Part shown: piece by piece, positions 7,605 to 16,509 of the stretch | Layout of the letters: each line of letters opens with the position of its first letter | How positions within the stretch are numbered: position 1 is the first letter of the stretch | From: Thalassoglobus polymorphus | Lineage (GTDB): Bacteria > Planctomycetota > Planctomycetia > Planctomycetales > Planctomycetaceae | Reading direction: 5' to 3' | Assembly: GCF_007744255.1 (NCBI RefSeq) | Contig: NZ_CP036267.1 | Coordinates: 1,364,001-1,428,000, forward strand | Length of the DNA stretch: 64,000 nucleotides | Notes under the pieces: generated by a model | Told to the model about the DNA's origin: nothing | Seen by the model: the letters and a program-made list of their open reading frames with translations, nothing else | The model's database searches: none | Program-made: the position numbers and the translations under genes

Positions 7605-8927
7605 TCACGCTGACCGACGAAGGTCCGGCCGTTCAATCGGCGTACGACGTTGAACATCTTCTTCACGACACCGTGTGACATTCGCGCCGAGGAAGTTCAA
7701 TTTGGTTTCCAGAGCTTCATAGCCACGGTCGAGGTGGTAAATACGATGGATGACCGTTTCGTCTCGGGCCGCTAAAGCTGCTAAGACAAGTGCAGCACTC
7801 GCACGTAAATCACTCGCCATCACATGTGCTCCCTGAAGCTGAGCAACACCTGTGATGAAAGCACGATCTCCCTGTTGACGAATTTTTGCATTCATCCGGT
7901 TCAGCTCGGCGCAGTGCATGAACCGATCTGGAAAAACCTGGTCTCGGATCACGCTGCGCCCGGGAAGGGTGCACAGAAGGGCTGTCAGTTGAGCTTGAAT
8001 ATCGGTCGGAATTCCGGGGTAGGGCAGGGCGGTGATGTTCACTGGCGCGAGTTCCCGTTCGCAAGCGATCTCTAGTTGAGAGAGACCCGATTCGTAAATC
8101 GAAACTCCCATCTCCTGCAAGACTGCCGTCACTGCTGACAAGTGCTGAGGATTGACGTTTTGAATTGTGAGTTGACCACGAGTTAAGGCACTGGCAATCA
8201 TCAGGGTTGCCGCCTCGATTCGATCCGGAATGACAGCCTGCGTCGTCGGGGTTAACTTCGAGACACCTTCAACTTCAAGAGTTGGTGTCCCTTGCCCAGT
8301 GATCTTGGCGCCCATTTCATTGAGCAGGTCCGCCAGGGCGACAACTTCGGGCTCCATGGCTGCTGAAGTGAGTCTCGATTTTCCTTGTGCAAGAACAGCA
8401 GCTGTGAGCAGGTTGCATGTCCCGGTCACAGTGCTTCCATTCGGCCCGGCGAGATCAATCTCGGCTCCACGAAGCTGCGTTGCCTGAACAATGATATCCC
8501 CCTGATGAATGTCGACCTGCGCGCCCAATGCAGCGAAGCCACGGAGGTGGATATCAATCGGTCGATGTCCAATGTTGCATCCACCGGGGAGGGAGACACG
8601 AGCATGCCCGCGTCGCGCCAGTAGAGGTCCCATGACACAGACGCTGGCCCGCATTTTTCGGACAAGTTCGTAGTCGGCTTCTGAATGAGATTCGTCAACC
8701 ACTTCGAGTGAGAGGCTCCCGCTTCCGTGTCTCGAAATCTCACATCCCAGAGAAGTCAGCAGAGAAGAAAGAGTACGCACGTCGACGAGATCAGGGACGT
8801 TGTTGAGAATTGTTTTCCCGTCAGTCAGCAACGCAGCTGCCATCATCGGCAAGGCCGCATTCTTCGATCCACTCACAGCAACCGTGCCGCACAGCGAATT
8901 TCCGCCCTGAATTTTGAAAACGTCCAT
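7605..8927 (-). CDS. murA: UDP-N-acetylglucosamine 1-carboxyvinyltransferase
   Basis: A 440-residue protein from ATG 8925-8927. MurA adds enolpyruvate from phosphoenolpyruvate to UDP-GlcNAc, the first committed step of peptidoglycan synthesis, in the cytoplasm. Lys22 in GSKNAAL, the RASVCVMGPLLAR stretch and the catalytic Cys117 in SLPGGCNIG are all present; Cys at this place predicts fosfomycin sensitivity. PYPGIPTDIQAQ matches the late substrate loop. Length is a little over the usual 420. It follows prmC by 61 bp on the same strand, so it is probably the last gene of an rpmE2-prfA-prmC-murA unit. Its presence supports a peptidoglycan wall in this planctomycete. Confidence 0.96.
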   Translation of the reverse strand: MDVFKIQGGNSLCGTVAVSGSKNAALPMMAAALLTDGKTILNNVPDLVDVRTLSSLLTSLGCEISRHGSGSLSLEVVDESHSEADYELVRKMRASVCVMGPLLARRGHARVSLPGGCNIGHRPIDIHLRGFAALGAQVDIHQGDIIVQATQLRGAEIDLAGPNGSTVTGTCNLLTAAVLAQGKSRLTSAAMEPEVVALADLLNEMGAKITGQGTPTLEVEGVSKLTPTTQAVIPDRIEAATLMIASALTRGQLTIQNVNPQHLSAVTAVLQEMGVSIYESGLSQLEIACERELAPVNITALPYPGIPTDIQAQLTALLCTLPGRSVIRDQVFPDRFMHCAELNRMNAKIRQQGDRAFITGVAQLQGAHVMASDLRASAALVLAALAARDETVIHRIYHLDRGYEALETKLNFLGANVTRCREEDVQRRTPIERPDLRRSA

Positions 8928-8988
8928 GTTTTATGAATCAGTATGTTGTTTTGCTGTGAAGCGGCGAATCGCCAATCCCTGAAGGACT

Positions 8989-9888
8989 TTATCTCTCGGG
9001 TGAATTTCCTTGCCAGCATCCTAGCACGACTCTTGGCTGTGCGGACAGATCATCTTCACTGCGGACATCAGAATACCCTCGCTCACGCATGAGCTGACAT
9101 GCGGCCTCTGCCTGTTCAGGACTGAGCTCAAACATCAGCCAGCCGCCCGTTTTCAGGTAATCCGGCGATTGGTCAACCAGCAGCCGGATAATGTCGAAGC
9201 CGTCTTCGCCGCCGTCGAGTGCTTCGTGTGGCTCGTGGCTGCGAACATCCGCGTCGAGAGTTAAAATCTCCGCTTTGGGAATATAAGGCGGATTACTCAC
9301 CACGATGTCAAACTGATTTTGAGGTTCAATCGGCTCAAAGAGGTCGCCTCGGAGGAGGTTGACCCGATCAGTCAGTGCATGCTTTTCGATGTTTCGCTGA
9401 GCAACAGAAAATGGCGCCGGATTCTTTTCAACCGTCGTGACGGAGACTGTCGAATGGTTCTTCGCAATGGCAATCGGAACGCAACCTGTCCCGGTACAGA
9501 GTTCAAGAATCTGCGGAGTCGTCAACGGCTTGAGTAGGTCGAGCGCGAGCGAGACCAGCGTTTCGGTATCGGGGCGAGGAATGAAGACATCAGGAGCGAC
9601 TTCAAACTCGAGGCTGAAAAATTCACGATGGCCGACCAGGTATGCGACTGGTTCGGCAGCTGCTCTACGTTTGACTAACGACCGCATGAGTGTTCGTTCG
9701 TTCTCAGAAAGCGGTTGGTCGTACTGCGTGTAGAGTTGAATTCGTTGACATCTGCGAGCGTGTGCCAGCAGTATTTCGGCATCCAGGCGAGGGGTCTCGC
9801 AATTGTTTTCCTTCAAATAGCCGATTGTCCAATCGAGTACTCGACGCACTGTCCACGGATCGTCAGTCGTTATTTGTTCAGCCGCCAC
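8989..9888 (-). CDS. prmC: Peptide chain release factor N5-glutamine methyltransferase
   Basis: A 299-residue protein starting with GTG 9886-9888; AGGGAGGA lies eight bases upstream and decides this start. PrmC (HemK) methylates the Gln of the GGQ motif of release factors using S-adenosylmethionine. The N-terminal helical domain covers about 1-90; the SAM site ELCTGTGC is at 129-136, and the substrate-binding NPPY is at 199-202, followed by YIPKAE. It lies 89 bp downstream of prfA, its substrate's gene, and 61 bp upstream of murA, the usual arrangement. Confidence 0.95.
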   Translation of the reverse strand: MAAEQITTDDPWTVRRVLDWTIGYLKENNCETPRLDAEILLAHARRCQRIQLYTQYDQPLSENERTLMRSLVKRRAAAEPVAYLVGHREFFSLEFEVAPDVFIPRPDTETLVSLALDLLKPLTTPQILELCTGTGCVPIAIAKNHSTVSVTTVEKNPAPFSVAQRNIEKHALTDRVNLLRGDLFEPIEPQNQFDIVVSNPPYIPKAEILTLDADVRSHEPHEALDGGEDGFDIIRLLVDQSPDYLKTGGWLMFELSPEQAEAACQLMRERGYSDVRSEDDLSAQPRVVLGCWQGNSPER

Positions 9889-9977
9889 ATTCTTGTCCTC
9901 CCTGAACGAACTTCATGAGCAACTCTTGCAATGACCTGTCAGTGGCATCCTGCACAGAGGTGAAATGTTATTCGAAA

Positions 9978-11048
9978 TCAAAGTACTTTACGTTTAAGTT
10001 TTTCCTGACGGTCAAACTCGAGCATGGCATTCACCATTTCATCCAGGTTACCCTGAAGAATCTGATCGAGCTTGTAGATCGTTAATCCGATGCGGTGGTC
10101 GGTCACTCGCCCATCGGGGTAGTTGTAAGTTCGGATTCGTGAGCTTCTGTCTCCGCTTCCAATTAGCGTTCGACGTTCTTCAGCTCGTTCTTCGTTCGCC
10201 TGGCGCTCTTTTTCTTCGAGAATCCGACTGCGCAAAACACGCATCGCACTCGCTTTGTTTTTGTGCTGGCTTTTCTCGTCCTGACACTTTACGACAACGC
10301 CGGTCGGAATGTGTGTGATGCGGACAGCACTTTCCGTTTTATTCACTTTCTGTCCCCCAGGACCACCAGCCCGCATGGTGTCGATCTGAAGGTCTTCGTC
10401 GCGGATTTCAAGCTCCACTGCGGAGACTTCTGGCATCACAGCGACTGTTGCAGCACTGGTGTGGATACGACCCTGAGTTTCTGTTTCCGGAACACGCTGA
10501 ACTCGGTGACCACCACTTTCGAATTGTAGCTGATGGAACGCACCTTCTCCTGTCACGGAGAATACGATTTCTTTATACCCGCCGATATCTGACCGAGAGA
10601 CATCCATCAACTCGATTTTCCAGCCCTGGATCTCTGCATAGCGCGAATACATGTCGAACAGATTACCCGCGAACAGAGCGGCTTCGTCGCCGCCCGCTCC
10701 TGCGCGGATTTCCATAATCAACCCCCCACGGGTGATTGAATCTCCTGCGACGACGATTTCTTCAAGCTCTTCTTCGAGTTTCGTGAGATGACTTTGTAAC
10801 TCGTCAAGTTCTGACTGAGCGTATTCTCGAGATTCTGCGTCATCTTCAGCTTCGAGCATTTCCTTGGCAGCCTCGATGTTTTCGACGAGACTCCGGTGCT
10901 GTAAAACCGCATCCGCAACCTTTTTGAGGCCGCCATATTCTCTTTGAACCTCCACCATGACAGTTGGGTTCGACAGGACAGCAGGATCCATGAGCTGTTG
11001 CTCCAGCTCAAGATAGCGTGCCAGTTTCGTTTCCAGACTTGGATACAT
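9978..11048 (-). CDS. prfA: Peptide chain release factor 1
   Basis: A 356-residue protein from ATG 11046-11048. RF1 recognises UAA and UAG in the ribosomal A site and triggers peptide release. The stop-codon reading motif is VPETE near 187-189 in the RF1 (PxT) style and not the SPF of RF2. The catalytic GGQ is at 231-233 within [15 protein letters not shown]. The N-terminal coiled coil is intact. The gene lies between rpmE2 and prmC; the leader to rpmE2 is 229 bp, so it may have its own promoter. Confidence 0.97.
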   Translation of the reverse strand: MYPSLETKLARYLELEQQLMDPAVLSNPTVMVEVQREYGGLKKVADAVLQHRSLVENIEAAKEMLEAEDDAESREYAQSELDELQSHLTKLEEELEEIVVAGDSITRGGLIMEIRAGAGGDEAALFAGNLFDMYSRYAEIQGWKIELMDVSRSDIGGYKEIVFSVTGEGAFHQLQFESGGHRVQRVPETETQGRIHTSAATVAVMPEVSAVELEIRDEDLQIDTMRAGGPGGQKVNKTESAVRITHIPTGVVVKCQDEKSQHKNKASAMRVLRSRILEEKERQANEERAEERRTLIGSGDRSSRIRTYNYPDGRVTDHRIGLTIYKLDQILQGNLDEMVNAMLEFDRQEKLKRKVL

Positions 11049-11277
11049 GTTATCGTTCCTGATTTCGTGCAGAGTTGCGAGGGAGCTTGAAGGAAGTTGG
11101 CAGGCTTCAAGATGAACTCAGCTAGAGGAACGGACTTTCGAAGATAGGAAGAAACATGAGTCAGCAGATCCAAATGTGGATTCAGAGAGTTAGCAATCAA
11201 AGACGAAGGCGAGATAAAACGACAGGACGCACTCAAGCCGAGGAGTGCGTCCTGTGAAGTAATCAATGACGAAAATG

Positions 11278-11538
11278 TTACTCGCCGTCTTTTTTGCCCC
11301 AGCCGTATTTCTTTTGGAACTTTTCGACGCGACCAGCTGAATCGACGTACTTCATCTTTCCGGTGTAGAAAGGATGTGATACCGAACTGATATCAACTGT
11401 CACGAGTGGGTACTCTTCGCCGTCTTCCCACTTGATTGTTTCCTTTGACGTCATCGTTGAGCGTGTCAGAAACTTGTAGTCTGCACCGATGTCGTGAAAC
11501 ACAACCGGGTGATAGTCAGGATGGATGCCGTCTTTCAT
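11278..11538 (-). CDS. rpmE2: 50S ribosomal protein L31 type B
   Basis: Start ATG 11536-11538 gives an 86-residue protein, [16 protein letters not shown]; an upstream extension of 28 residues is open but the L31 family begins here. It lacks the four zinc-binding Cys residues of the zinc form, so it is the type B (C-minus) paralogue, which can replace the zinc form in low zinc in some bacteria. [20 protein letters not shown] is the typical C-terminal part. It begins the rpmE2-prfA-prmC-murA cluster. The 5' region has no strong ribosome-binding site. Confidence 0.93.
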   Translation of the reverse strand: MKDGIHPDYHPVVFHDIGADYKFLTRSTMTSKETIKWEDGEEYPLVTVDISSVSHPFYTGKMKYVDSAGRVEKFQKKYGWGKKDGE

Positions 11539-11801
11539 TGTTTTACCGTCAATTCTTTTTAAGTTGGAACCTTGAGTGCTGACCAAGGTCATATCATGCC
11601 TCGAAATAGATTGATCGTCCAAACAGGTGAACGATCAACTCTCAATTCGGCACGGACAATCTCATTTCGATGAAAATCTCGAAGCGAGGAGGATAACGGA
11701 TTCCAAAACGATCGGCAATCATTATTCAATGAAAATGGAATCTCCGCAACTCGTTCAAGTCCAACGAGTTACTGCGAAAGTGAAACATTACGGTGCGAGA
11801 A

Positions 11802-12401
11802 TTACAGCTCGTAAGGTTTTTCATCCTTCATGTTCGCTCCAAAGACTGCTCGAATCTGCTCTTCCGCCGCTTCGACTGTGGCTTTTTCTCCTGTCAGCTT
11901 CAGGAAGTAACTTCCTGTTCGGCCTTCAGGCGCAGCCAGCATGACGTTGATAACGCGATAGTTTTCGACAGCTTCACTTTTCCGTTGGAACGGAGGGCCG
12001 ATTGAACGGTTATATGTTCCGGTCAAGTCAACGAGAATGTATTTCCCGTGCTTCGACTCACCCTGAGTCATTTTGATTTGCCGGCCTTCTTGACGGAACT
12101 GGCCGATCCAGCGTTGAATGTTTTGAGCGGCGCTTCCACCAAAAGGTCCAGAAATGACTAACTCAGCAGGCTCTCCCCCTTCTTTCGCAGCGGGGACAAC
12201 AAATTGAGCCAGTCGCAAGTTGTTGGAAGGTTGCTGCTGTTTCCAGGTTTTGGGGATGGCGAGAGTCAGGTCAGACGCTTTGACTTCGACGGTTTCAACT
12301 GTCTTCGCTTCCTTGGCTGCATCTTCAGCAAAGGTGGGGAACGAGAGCCCCAAGGTTAAAGCGAGACTCATAAATGGTATCAGCTGATTTGAAAATGACA
12401 T
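11802..12401 (-). CDS. Secreted hypothetical protein
   Basis: ATG 12399-12401 follows GAGGTTAAGA, giving 199 residues with a signal peptide (MSFSNQLIPFMSLALTLGLS, cleavage probably after TFAE). The mature part has KASDLTLAIPKTWKQQQP, AELVISGPFGG, YILVDLTGTYNRS and VINVMLAAPEGRTGSYFLKLTG, with a final helix VEAAEEQIRAVFG. The 'IPKTW ... FFKLTG ... FxxSF' pattern resembles planctomycete secreted proteins that share a PsbP/Mog1-like alpha-beta sandwich, but I do not recognise a named family. It ends 263 bp upstream of rpmE2. Probably periplasmic; function unknown. Confidence 0.65.
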   Translation of the reverse strand: MSFSNQLIPFMSLALTLGLSFPTFAEDAAKEAKTVETVEVKASDLTLAIPKTWKQQQPSNNLRLAQFVVPAAKEGGEPAELVISGPFGGSAAQNIQRWIGQFRQEGRQIKMTQGESKHGKYILVDLTGTYNRSIGPPFQRKSEAVENYRVINVMLAAPEGRTGSYFLKLTGEKATVEAAEEQIRAVFGANMKDEKPYEL

Positions 12402-12488
12402 TCTTAACCTCGAAAGGGTTCTGGTTGAAAATAGCCCAGAAGTTGAATTGACCCACAACCTGTATTGTGCGGAAGAGGGCGGCCGTTT

Positions 12489-13055
12489 TCAATCGTAGGG
12501 CGTTGTGGATGGAATGGAAACGGCTTCAAGAGTTCTTTGAAGTGAAATGTCTGAACGTAACTTGAGTGTCTCAATGCCGGCAGCCTGCTGAGCAAGCTTT
12601 TGAAGTGAGACTTCGAGAACTGGGTGCACGAATTCCGGAGCGACTTCCGCAAATGGAATCGATAGAAAAGCCCGCTCGGAGATTTCTGGATCAGGAATCA
12701 CAAGATCTTCCGAAGCGAATGTCAGTGCACCGTACAAACCAATGTCGAGGTCAATCGTCCGAGGCCCATTTTTGTTCGCGGGGTCACGCACTCGCCCCAG
12801 TTTTTCTTCAAGAGACCGGAGCACATCAAATTTGAGTGGACGCGCAGCGAGTGCTGTTTTGACGAGAATCGCGGCGTTGCAGAATGGAGCTTGATCGAGA
12901 AAACCGAGAGGGGCAGATTCGTAGACTGAGGAAACTTTCAAGACTGTCAGTCTCAGATTTTGAGCAATAAAGCGAACAGCTGCGGGGAGATTTTTTTCGG
13001 GATCGATATTCGAACCCAGGGCGATAATCACAGACGTTGCAACTTGTTCAGCCAT
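12489..13055 (-). CDS. folK: 2-amino-4-hydroxy-6-hydroxymethyldihydropteridine diphosphokinase
   Basis: A 188-residue protein from ATG 13053-13055. FolK transfers diphosphate from ATP to 6-hydroxymethyl-7,8-dihydropterin in folate synthesis. IIALGSNIDPEKNL, VSSVYESAPLG, FCNAAILVKTAL, EEKLGRVRD and the metal/ATP motif GPRTIDLDIGLYG are all present, then IPDPEISERAFL. The order is complete and the length usual. It follows folB by 104 bp on the same strand, and a pteridine-reductase-like gene lies upstream of folB, making a small pterin cluster. Confidence 0.95.
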   Translation of the reverse strand: MAEQVATSVIIALGSNIDPEKNLPAAVRFIAQNLRLTVLKVSSVYESAPLGFLDQAPFCNAAILVKTALAARPLKFDVLRSLEEKLGRVRDPANKNGPRTIDLDIGLYGALTFASEDLVIPDPEISERAFLSIPFAEVAPEFVHPVLEVSLQKLAQQAAGIETLKLRSDISLQRTLEAVSIPSTTPYD

Positions 13056-13159
13056 GTTCTCGTTCCAGCGAGACTGAAATGTATTTGCTGTGCAGGTTCT
13101 TCACTTGGATCAAGGACCCTAATGGTAAACCCTTGTCGATCAGCAAGGTTTCGTTCTTG

Positions 13160-13528
13160 CTACTCAACTTCGGGAGTCTGAGATCGCTCGATTGTCACTC
13201 CGACCGTGCGAGAAAATCTGAGCGCCCCCGGTTTCTCGATGCTCACCCAAACTCTCTCAATTCGTTCATCTTTCAGGCAGAGCCGGGCCACTTCCTCAGC
13301 CAGCTTCTCGACGAGTTGAAACTTGGATTCTTCCACAAATGCAATCACAGATTTGCAAATCGTGCGGTAATTCACCGCGTCTTCGATGTCGTCAGAGGCT
13401 CCTGCGGGACGGATATCAACCTGGAACTTCAGGTTGATCACAACGTCCTGCCGGTTTTTTCGTTCATCGGGATTGATCCCAATAATCGTCCGCACGAGCA
13501 GGTCTTTGATTTCAATAAAGTCAGACAT
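13160..13528 (-). CDS. folB: Dihydroneopterin aldolase
   Basis: A 122-residue protein from ATG 13526-13528. FolB converts 7,8-dihydroneopterin to 6-hydroxymethyl-dihydropterin and glycolaldehyde, one step before FolK. IEIKDLLVRTIIGINPDERKN contains the conserved N-terminal strand, DAVNYRTICKSVIAFVEES the active-site helix, and QLVEKLAEEVARL the catalytic Glu-Lys region. VWVSIEKPGALRFS closes the tunnel-fold unit. It lies between folK and the pteridine-reductase-like gene on the same strand. Confidence 0.94.
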   Translation of the reverse strand: MSDFIEIKDLLVRTIIGINPDERKNRQDVVINLKFQVDIRPAGASDDIEDAVNYRTICKSVIAFVEESKFQLVEKLAEEVARLCLKDERIERVWVSIEKPGALRFSRTVGVTIERSQTPEVE

Positions 13529-13674
13529 TCAGTTTTCCGAAATTGTCATTTGAGCGACGCACGACTTCCTCTGGATTGATTCATCTTCATCCAGAGGCTG
13601 TCTAATCTGGACACAATCGTCCAAATGAATCTTAGTGCTCTCGCTCAGAAATACCATAATGAAACGTTTGTCTC

Positions 13675-14406
13675 TTAACTGAGTTGCTGTCCGCCGGTCA
13701 CATGCAGGATTTCGCCTGTGACAAATTCAGAGAGCAACAAGTACAGGGTTGCCTCAGCAATTTGCGAAGGAGAACCGGTCGTTTGTAGCGGATTCAGGCT
13801 GGCCTTCTGTTGAAAGTCCAGCTCGGATTCTCCCGGAGCGGGCAAGATCGCCCCAGGAGCAATCCCGTTGACTCGAATCTGCGGGCCAAGTTCTTGTGCT
13901 AAAAGTTTCGTTTGTGCAATCAACCCCGCCTTTGAAATCGTATAGGCCACCTGACCGGGGACCGGTTTTTCGCCACGCCAGTCAACAATGTTCACCACCG
14001 CACCGCTTTGTCCGTTGAGTTGCTGTTGAAAAGCCTGAGTGACAAAGAACGGCGCCTTGAGGTTGATATTCATGTGGCGATCCCAGGATTGCTCGTCCGT
14101 ATCGCTGAGCGTTCCGGATTCAAAAATCGCCGCAGAGTTGATCAAGATGGAGATGGGACCGAGTTCGCGAGTTGCGTGCTCAACAACCTGATTCGCTGCA
14201 GTAACGGGTTCTGCAAAGTTCGCGGAGACGGAAGTTGCTCGAACTCCGAGCGCTTCAAATTCTGCGACCGCTGAGTCTGCTTCGGTTTGAGATGATCCAT
14301 AGTGAACGCACACGTTGACCCCAACTTGTGCGAGGTGGCGACCGATCTCTCGACCAATTCGTACTGCCCCACCGGTGACAATCGCTGAAGCTCCTGTCAG
14401 AATCAT
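13675..14406 (-). CDS. Pteridine reductase / FolM-like short-chain dehydrogenase
   Basis: A 243-residue SDR from ATG 14404-14406. The nucleotide motif is TGGAVRIGREIG, and VCVHYGSSQTEAD matches the NADPH-binding segment of pteridine reductases. The catalytic set is Asp142-Tyr155-Lys159 (NIVDWRG ... YTISK): Asp replaces the Ser of ordinary SDRs, as in PTR1 and FolM. Those enzymes reduce pterins such as dihydromonapterin or dihydrofolate with NADPH. The position upstream of folB and folK supports a pterin role. It could supply tetrahydromonapterin or act as a dihydrofolate reductase substitute; no folA is in the window. Confidence 0.82.
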   Translation of the reverse strand: MILTGASAIVTGGAVRIGREIGRHLAQVGVNVCVHYGSSQTEADSAVAEFEALGVRATSVSANFAEPVTAANQVVEHATRELGPISILINSAAIFESGTLSDTDEQSWDRHMNINLKAPFFVTQAFQQQLNGQSGAVVNIVDWRGEKPVPGQVAYTISKAGLIAQTKLLAQELGPQIRVNGIAPGAILPAPGESELDFQQKASLNPLQTTGSPSQIAEATLYLLLSEFVTGEILHVTGGQQLS

Positions 14407-14494
14407 TTCAACTCCTCGGTCTCAACCATTCCGTAAGCTTGTTCACAGTCATCCCTTTTATTCATGATAGTCAACTTTCGGTATTTTCGGTTCC

Positions 14495-15649
14495 ATGTTC
14501 AAAGATGAACTCCTAGAAAAAGACGAATTCCATCCGCGGGAAACAAGTCCCGTTCGGATCGCTTTTTGCATTACCGAACTTGACCCCGGCGGAGCAGAAT
14601 GGGCGTTGTTTCACATTGTCTCGCGTCTGGATCGAACCAAGTGGACTCCTCAAGTCTATTGTCTCTCCTCGGGGGGGGGACTGGTGAGCCGGTTTGAAGA
14701 GCAGGGGGTTCCCGTAAAATGCTTCGGAGCCAAGAGTCGCCGTGATCTCAAAGTTTTTCGCTGGTTAGAAGCCGAACTGCGAAAATTCTCACCTGAAATT
14801 GTGCAAGGGTTCCTGTTCCACGGAAATATTGTCAGCCGAATTGCAGGGAGTCGGGCGAAAGTTCCGATTCGACTTGCTGGGCATCGAGTCGCAGAGCGTG
14901 AGAAGAGATGGCATCTCTGGATTGATCGGCTGACGAAAAAGTTGGTCCAGCACCATGTCTGCGTCAGTTCTGGTGTCGCTCAGTTTCTTCTAAAGAAACT
15001 CCGAATTGAAGCTTCGCAACTCACAGTCATCCCAAACGGAATTGACCCAAATATTAAATTGGGAGATTTTGGTGGCCTGCGAGAAGAACTGGGGCTGGGC
15101 TCTCAAACTCGGATGATTCTGGCAGTCGGACGCCTGCATCGCCAGAAAGGATTCAAAACATTACTTGAGGCATTTCGGAAGAACGCGCAAGAGTGGACTG
15201 ATGCTCATTTGGTGATTGTGGGAGAGGGGGCAGAGCGGGGCAGCATTGAAGCATTCGTTGAGCGATATTCATTGTATGATCGAGTGACTCTCACAGGCTT
15301 TCGGCCTGACATTCCTGAGCTCATGAGCGAGGCCGACTTGTTCGTTCTCTCCTCGCTGTGGGAGGGAATGCCGAACGTGGTGTTGCAGGCCATGCTGATG
15401 CAATTGCCAGTGATCGCAACGGACGTCGAAGGGGTTGCCGATCTCATCACCAATGGCGTGTCAGGATGTATCGTCAAACCCGGATCTGTAAAGGAGTTAC
15501 GAACTGCGATGCAGGACTTTCTGGCAGACGATACGACCGCTCAAGAGATGGCGAAAAAGGCGAAAGCTGTTGTGGTGAAAGAGTTTACGTGGGATCGTGT
15601 CGCTCGCGAGTACGATCAGTTGTATCAGTCGCTCATTGAGAAGGTTTGA
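14495..15649 (+). CDS. GT4-type glycosyltransferase
   Basis: A 384-residue GT-B protein from ATG 14495. The N-terminal domain starts RIAFCITELDPGGAEWAL, typical of GT4 enzymes of polysaccharide or glycan synthesis. The C-terminal nucleotide-sugar domain has VIPNGIDP, ILAVGRLHRQKGFKTLLEAF, LVIVGEGAERGSIEAF and LSSLWEGMPNVVLQAM. The usual E-x7-E motif reads E-x7-Q here (EGMPNVVLQ), a change in the residue that normally contacts the sugar ring. It is cytoplasmic or membrane-associated; donor and acceptor are unknown. It is monocistronic, divergent from the pteridine reductase gene 88 bp away. Confidence 0.9.
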   Translation: MFKDELLEKDEFHPRETSPVRIAFCITELDPGGAEWALFHIVSRLDRTKWTPQVYCLSSGGGLVSRFEEQGVPVKCFGAKSRRDLKVFRWLEAELRKFSPEIVQGFLFHGNIVSRIAGSRAKVPIRLAGHRVAEREKRWHLWIDRLTKKLVQHHVCVSSGVAQFLLKKLRIEASQLTVIPNGIDPNIKLGDFGGLREELGLGSQTRMILAVGRLHRQKGFKTLLEAFRKNAQEWTDAHLVIVGEGAERGSIEAFVERYSLYDRVTLTGFRPDIPELMSEADLFVLSSLWEGMPNVVLQAMLMQLPVIATDVEGVADLITNGVSGCIVKPGSVKELRTAMQDFLADDTTAQEMAKKAKAVVVKEFTWDRVAREYDQLYQSLIEKV

Positions 15650-16039
15650 TGTAGCCAATTGTGAGCTGAGCGAGATGCATGCCGAATGAGCTCGAAAAAA
15701 GAAGAAAATTCCAATCCCTACGGGGAGCAAGACCTGCGTCATTCGGGGGGGAGGGAAGATTGATTTTGGCCCGTTCTGTTCTTGACGAAACCGGCAATCT
15801 GAATACCCTTAGCCGTTGTGTGGGGACTCGTTAGGAAATACCAACCTGACGGTCAAAATGAGCAAGAATCGACGACAGTCCTGGATTTCTACAGGCCCTC
15901 AGCCGTTAACGAATTTCTCGTGGCAAGGTCTGCTCTGGGGCAAGTTCTATCCCGTCGTACGCCATTTCCCTACAGAACTCTCAATTTTCAATTTGCGTTG
16001 CCATCGATCAACGATTTGGCATGCAATCATCGAAGTTTC

Positions 16040-16059
16040 GACGTTCATTAATGAACGTC
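16040..16059. promoter_or_regulatory. Perfect 20-bp palindrome, possible operator
   Basis: GACGTTCATTAATGAACGTC is exactly its own reverse complement. It lies mid-way between the convergent glycosyltransferase and NIPSNAP genes, so it is not in an obvious promoter. It could bind a dimeric protein or form a cruciform; no function is shown. Confidence 0.45.
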
Positions 16060-16288
16060 AGCATATTCCGCTTGCTACTGGGCAATCGGAGCTTGTGGCT
16101 CATGACGAGCTGCTCACAACTTGTGGCTGGGAACTCCTTCCTTCTCAGCCACAAACCCATTCGTCCCACGCAGGGGAACGGAATCTCCTGGGGGCGACTG
16201 GGTTTTTTCACTAGGCTTGAGTGCGACCGCGTAGCGACGAGCAATAGAAAGGCTCTGAGAATCACGGGGACGAGAGCTGAGTTCGCCT

Positions 16289-16390
16289 CGAGCGTTTCCA
16301 ATGCTTCTCTTGTCTGCGAAGAATGTTTTCGCAAGTCCAGACGCTGATGCCACGCGGCAGATCCTTCAAACCAATTCGAAAGATGCTTTA
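16289..16390 (+). repeat. R3/R2 hybrid dispersed repeat
   Basis: The head TTTCCAATGCTTCTCTTGTC matches R3 (compare 18,741), followed by GCGAAGAATGTTTTCGCAAGTCC. The tail GCAGATCCTTCAAACCAATT and CGAAAGATGCTTTA matches the R2 end at 59,600-59,644. R1 copy 2 begins directly at its last bases. Confidence 0.65.
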
Positions 16391-16391
16391 G

Positions 16392-16466
16392 GATCAGTCC
16401 GAAAACCTTTGGGGTAGTCGCTTTTCTCAATGCTTGAGAGAGCAAATTCAAGTTTCAGGATCAGTT
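16392..16466 (+). repeat. R1 palindromic repeat, copy 2 (75 bp, TTAG duplication)
   Basis: Runs from GATCAGTCCGAAAACC to TTTCAGGATCAGTT with the central CTCAATGCTTGAGAGAG. It is flanked on both sides by TTAG (16388-16391 and 16467-16470), a perfect 4-bp target duplication. The left TTAG belongs to the end of the neighbouring R2-type repeat. Confidence 0.85.
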
Positions 16467-16509
16467 TTAGATTTGCTCTAATATTGAGGCAGCGTCATTG
16501 AAAGAGCGA

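Larger units (their letters stand above)
15650..16509. other. Long intergenic region, 860 bp, with palindrome and repeats
   Basis: Open frames here do not show protein-like composition or good ribosome-binding sites. The region holds a perfect 20-bp palindrome at 16040-16059, an R3/R2 hybrid repeat at about 16289-16390 and an R1 copy at 16392-16466. Nothing else is recognised in 15,660-16,030. Confidence 0.6.

Noticed and set aside
15816-16214. Plus-strand frame of 132 codons in the long intergenic region
   Set aside because: No ribosome-binding site, no protein-like composition, and it runs across the 20-bp palindrome; overlapping frames on the other strand are equally long.
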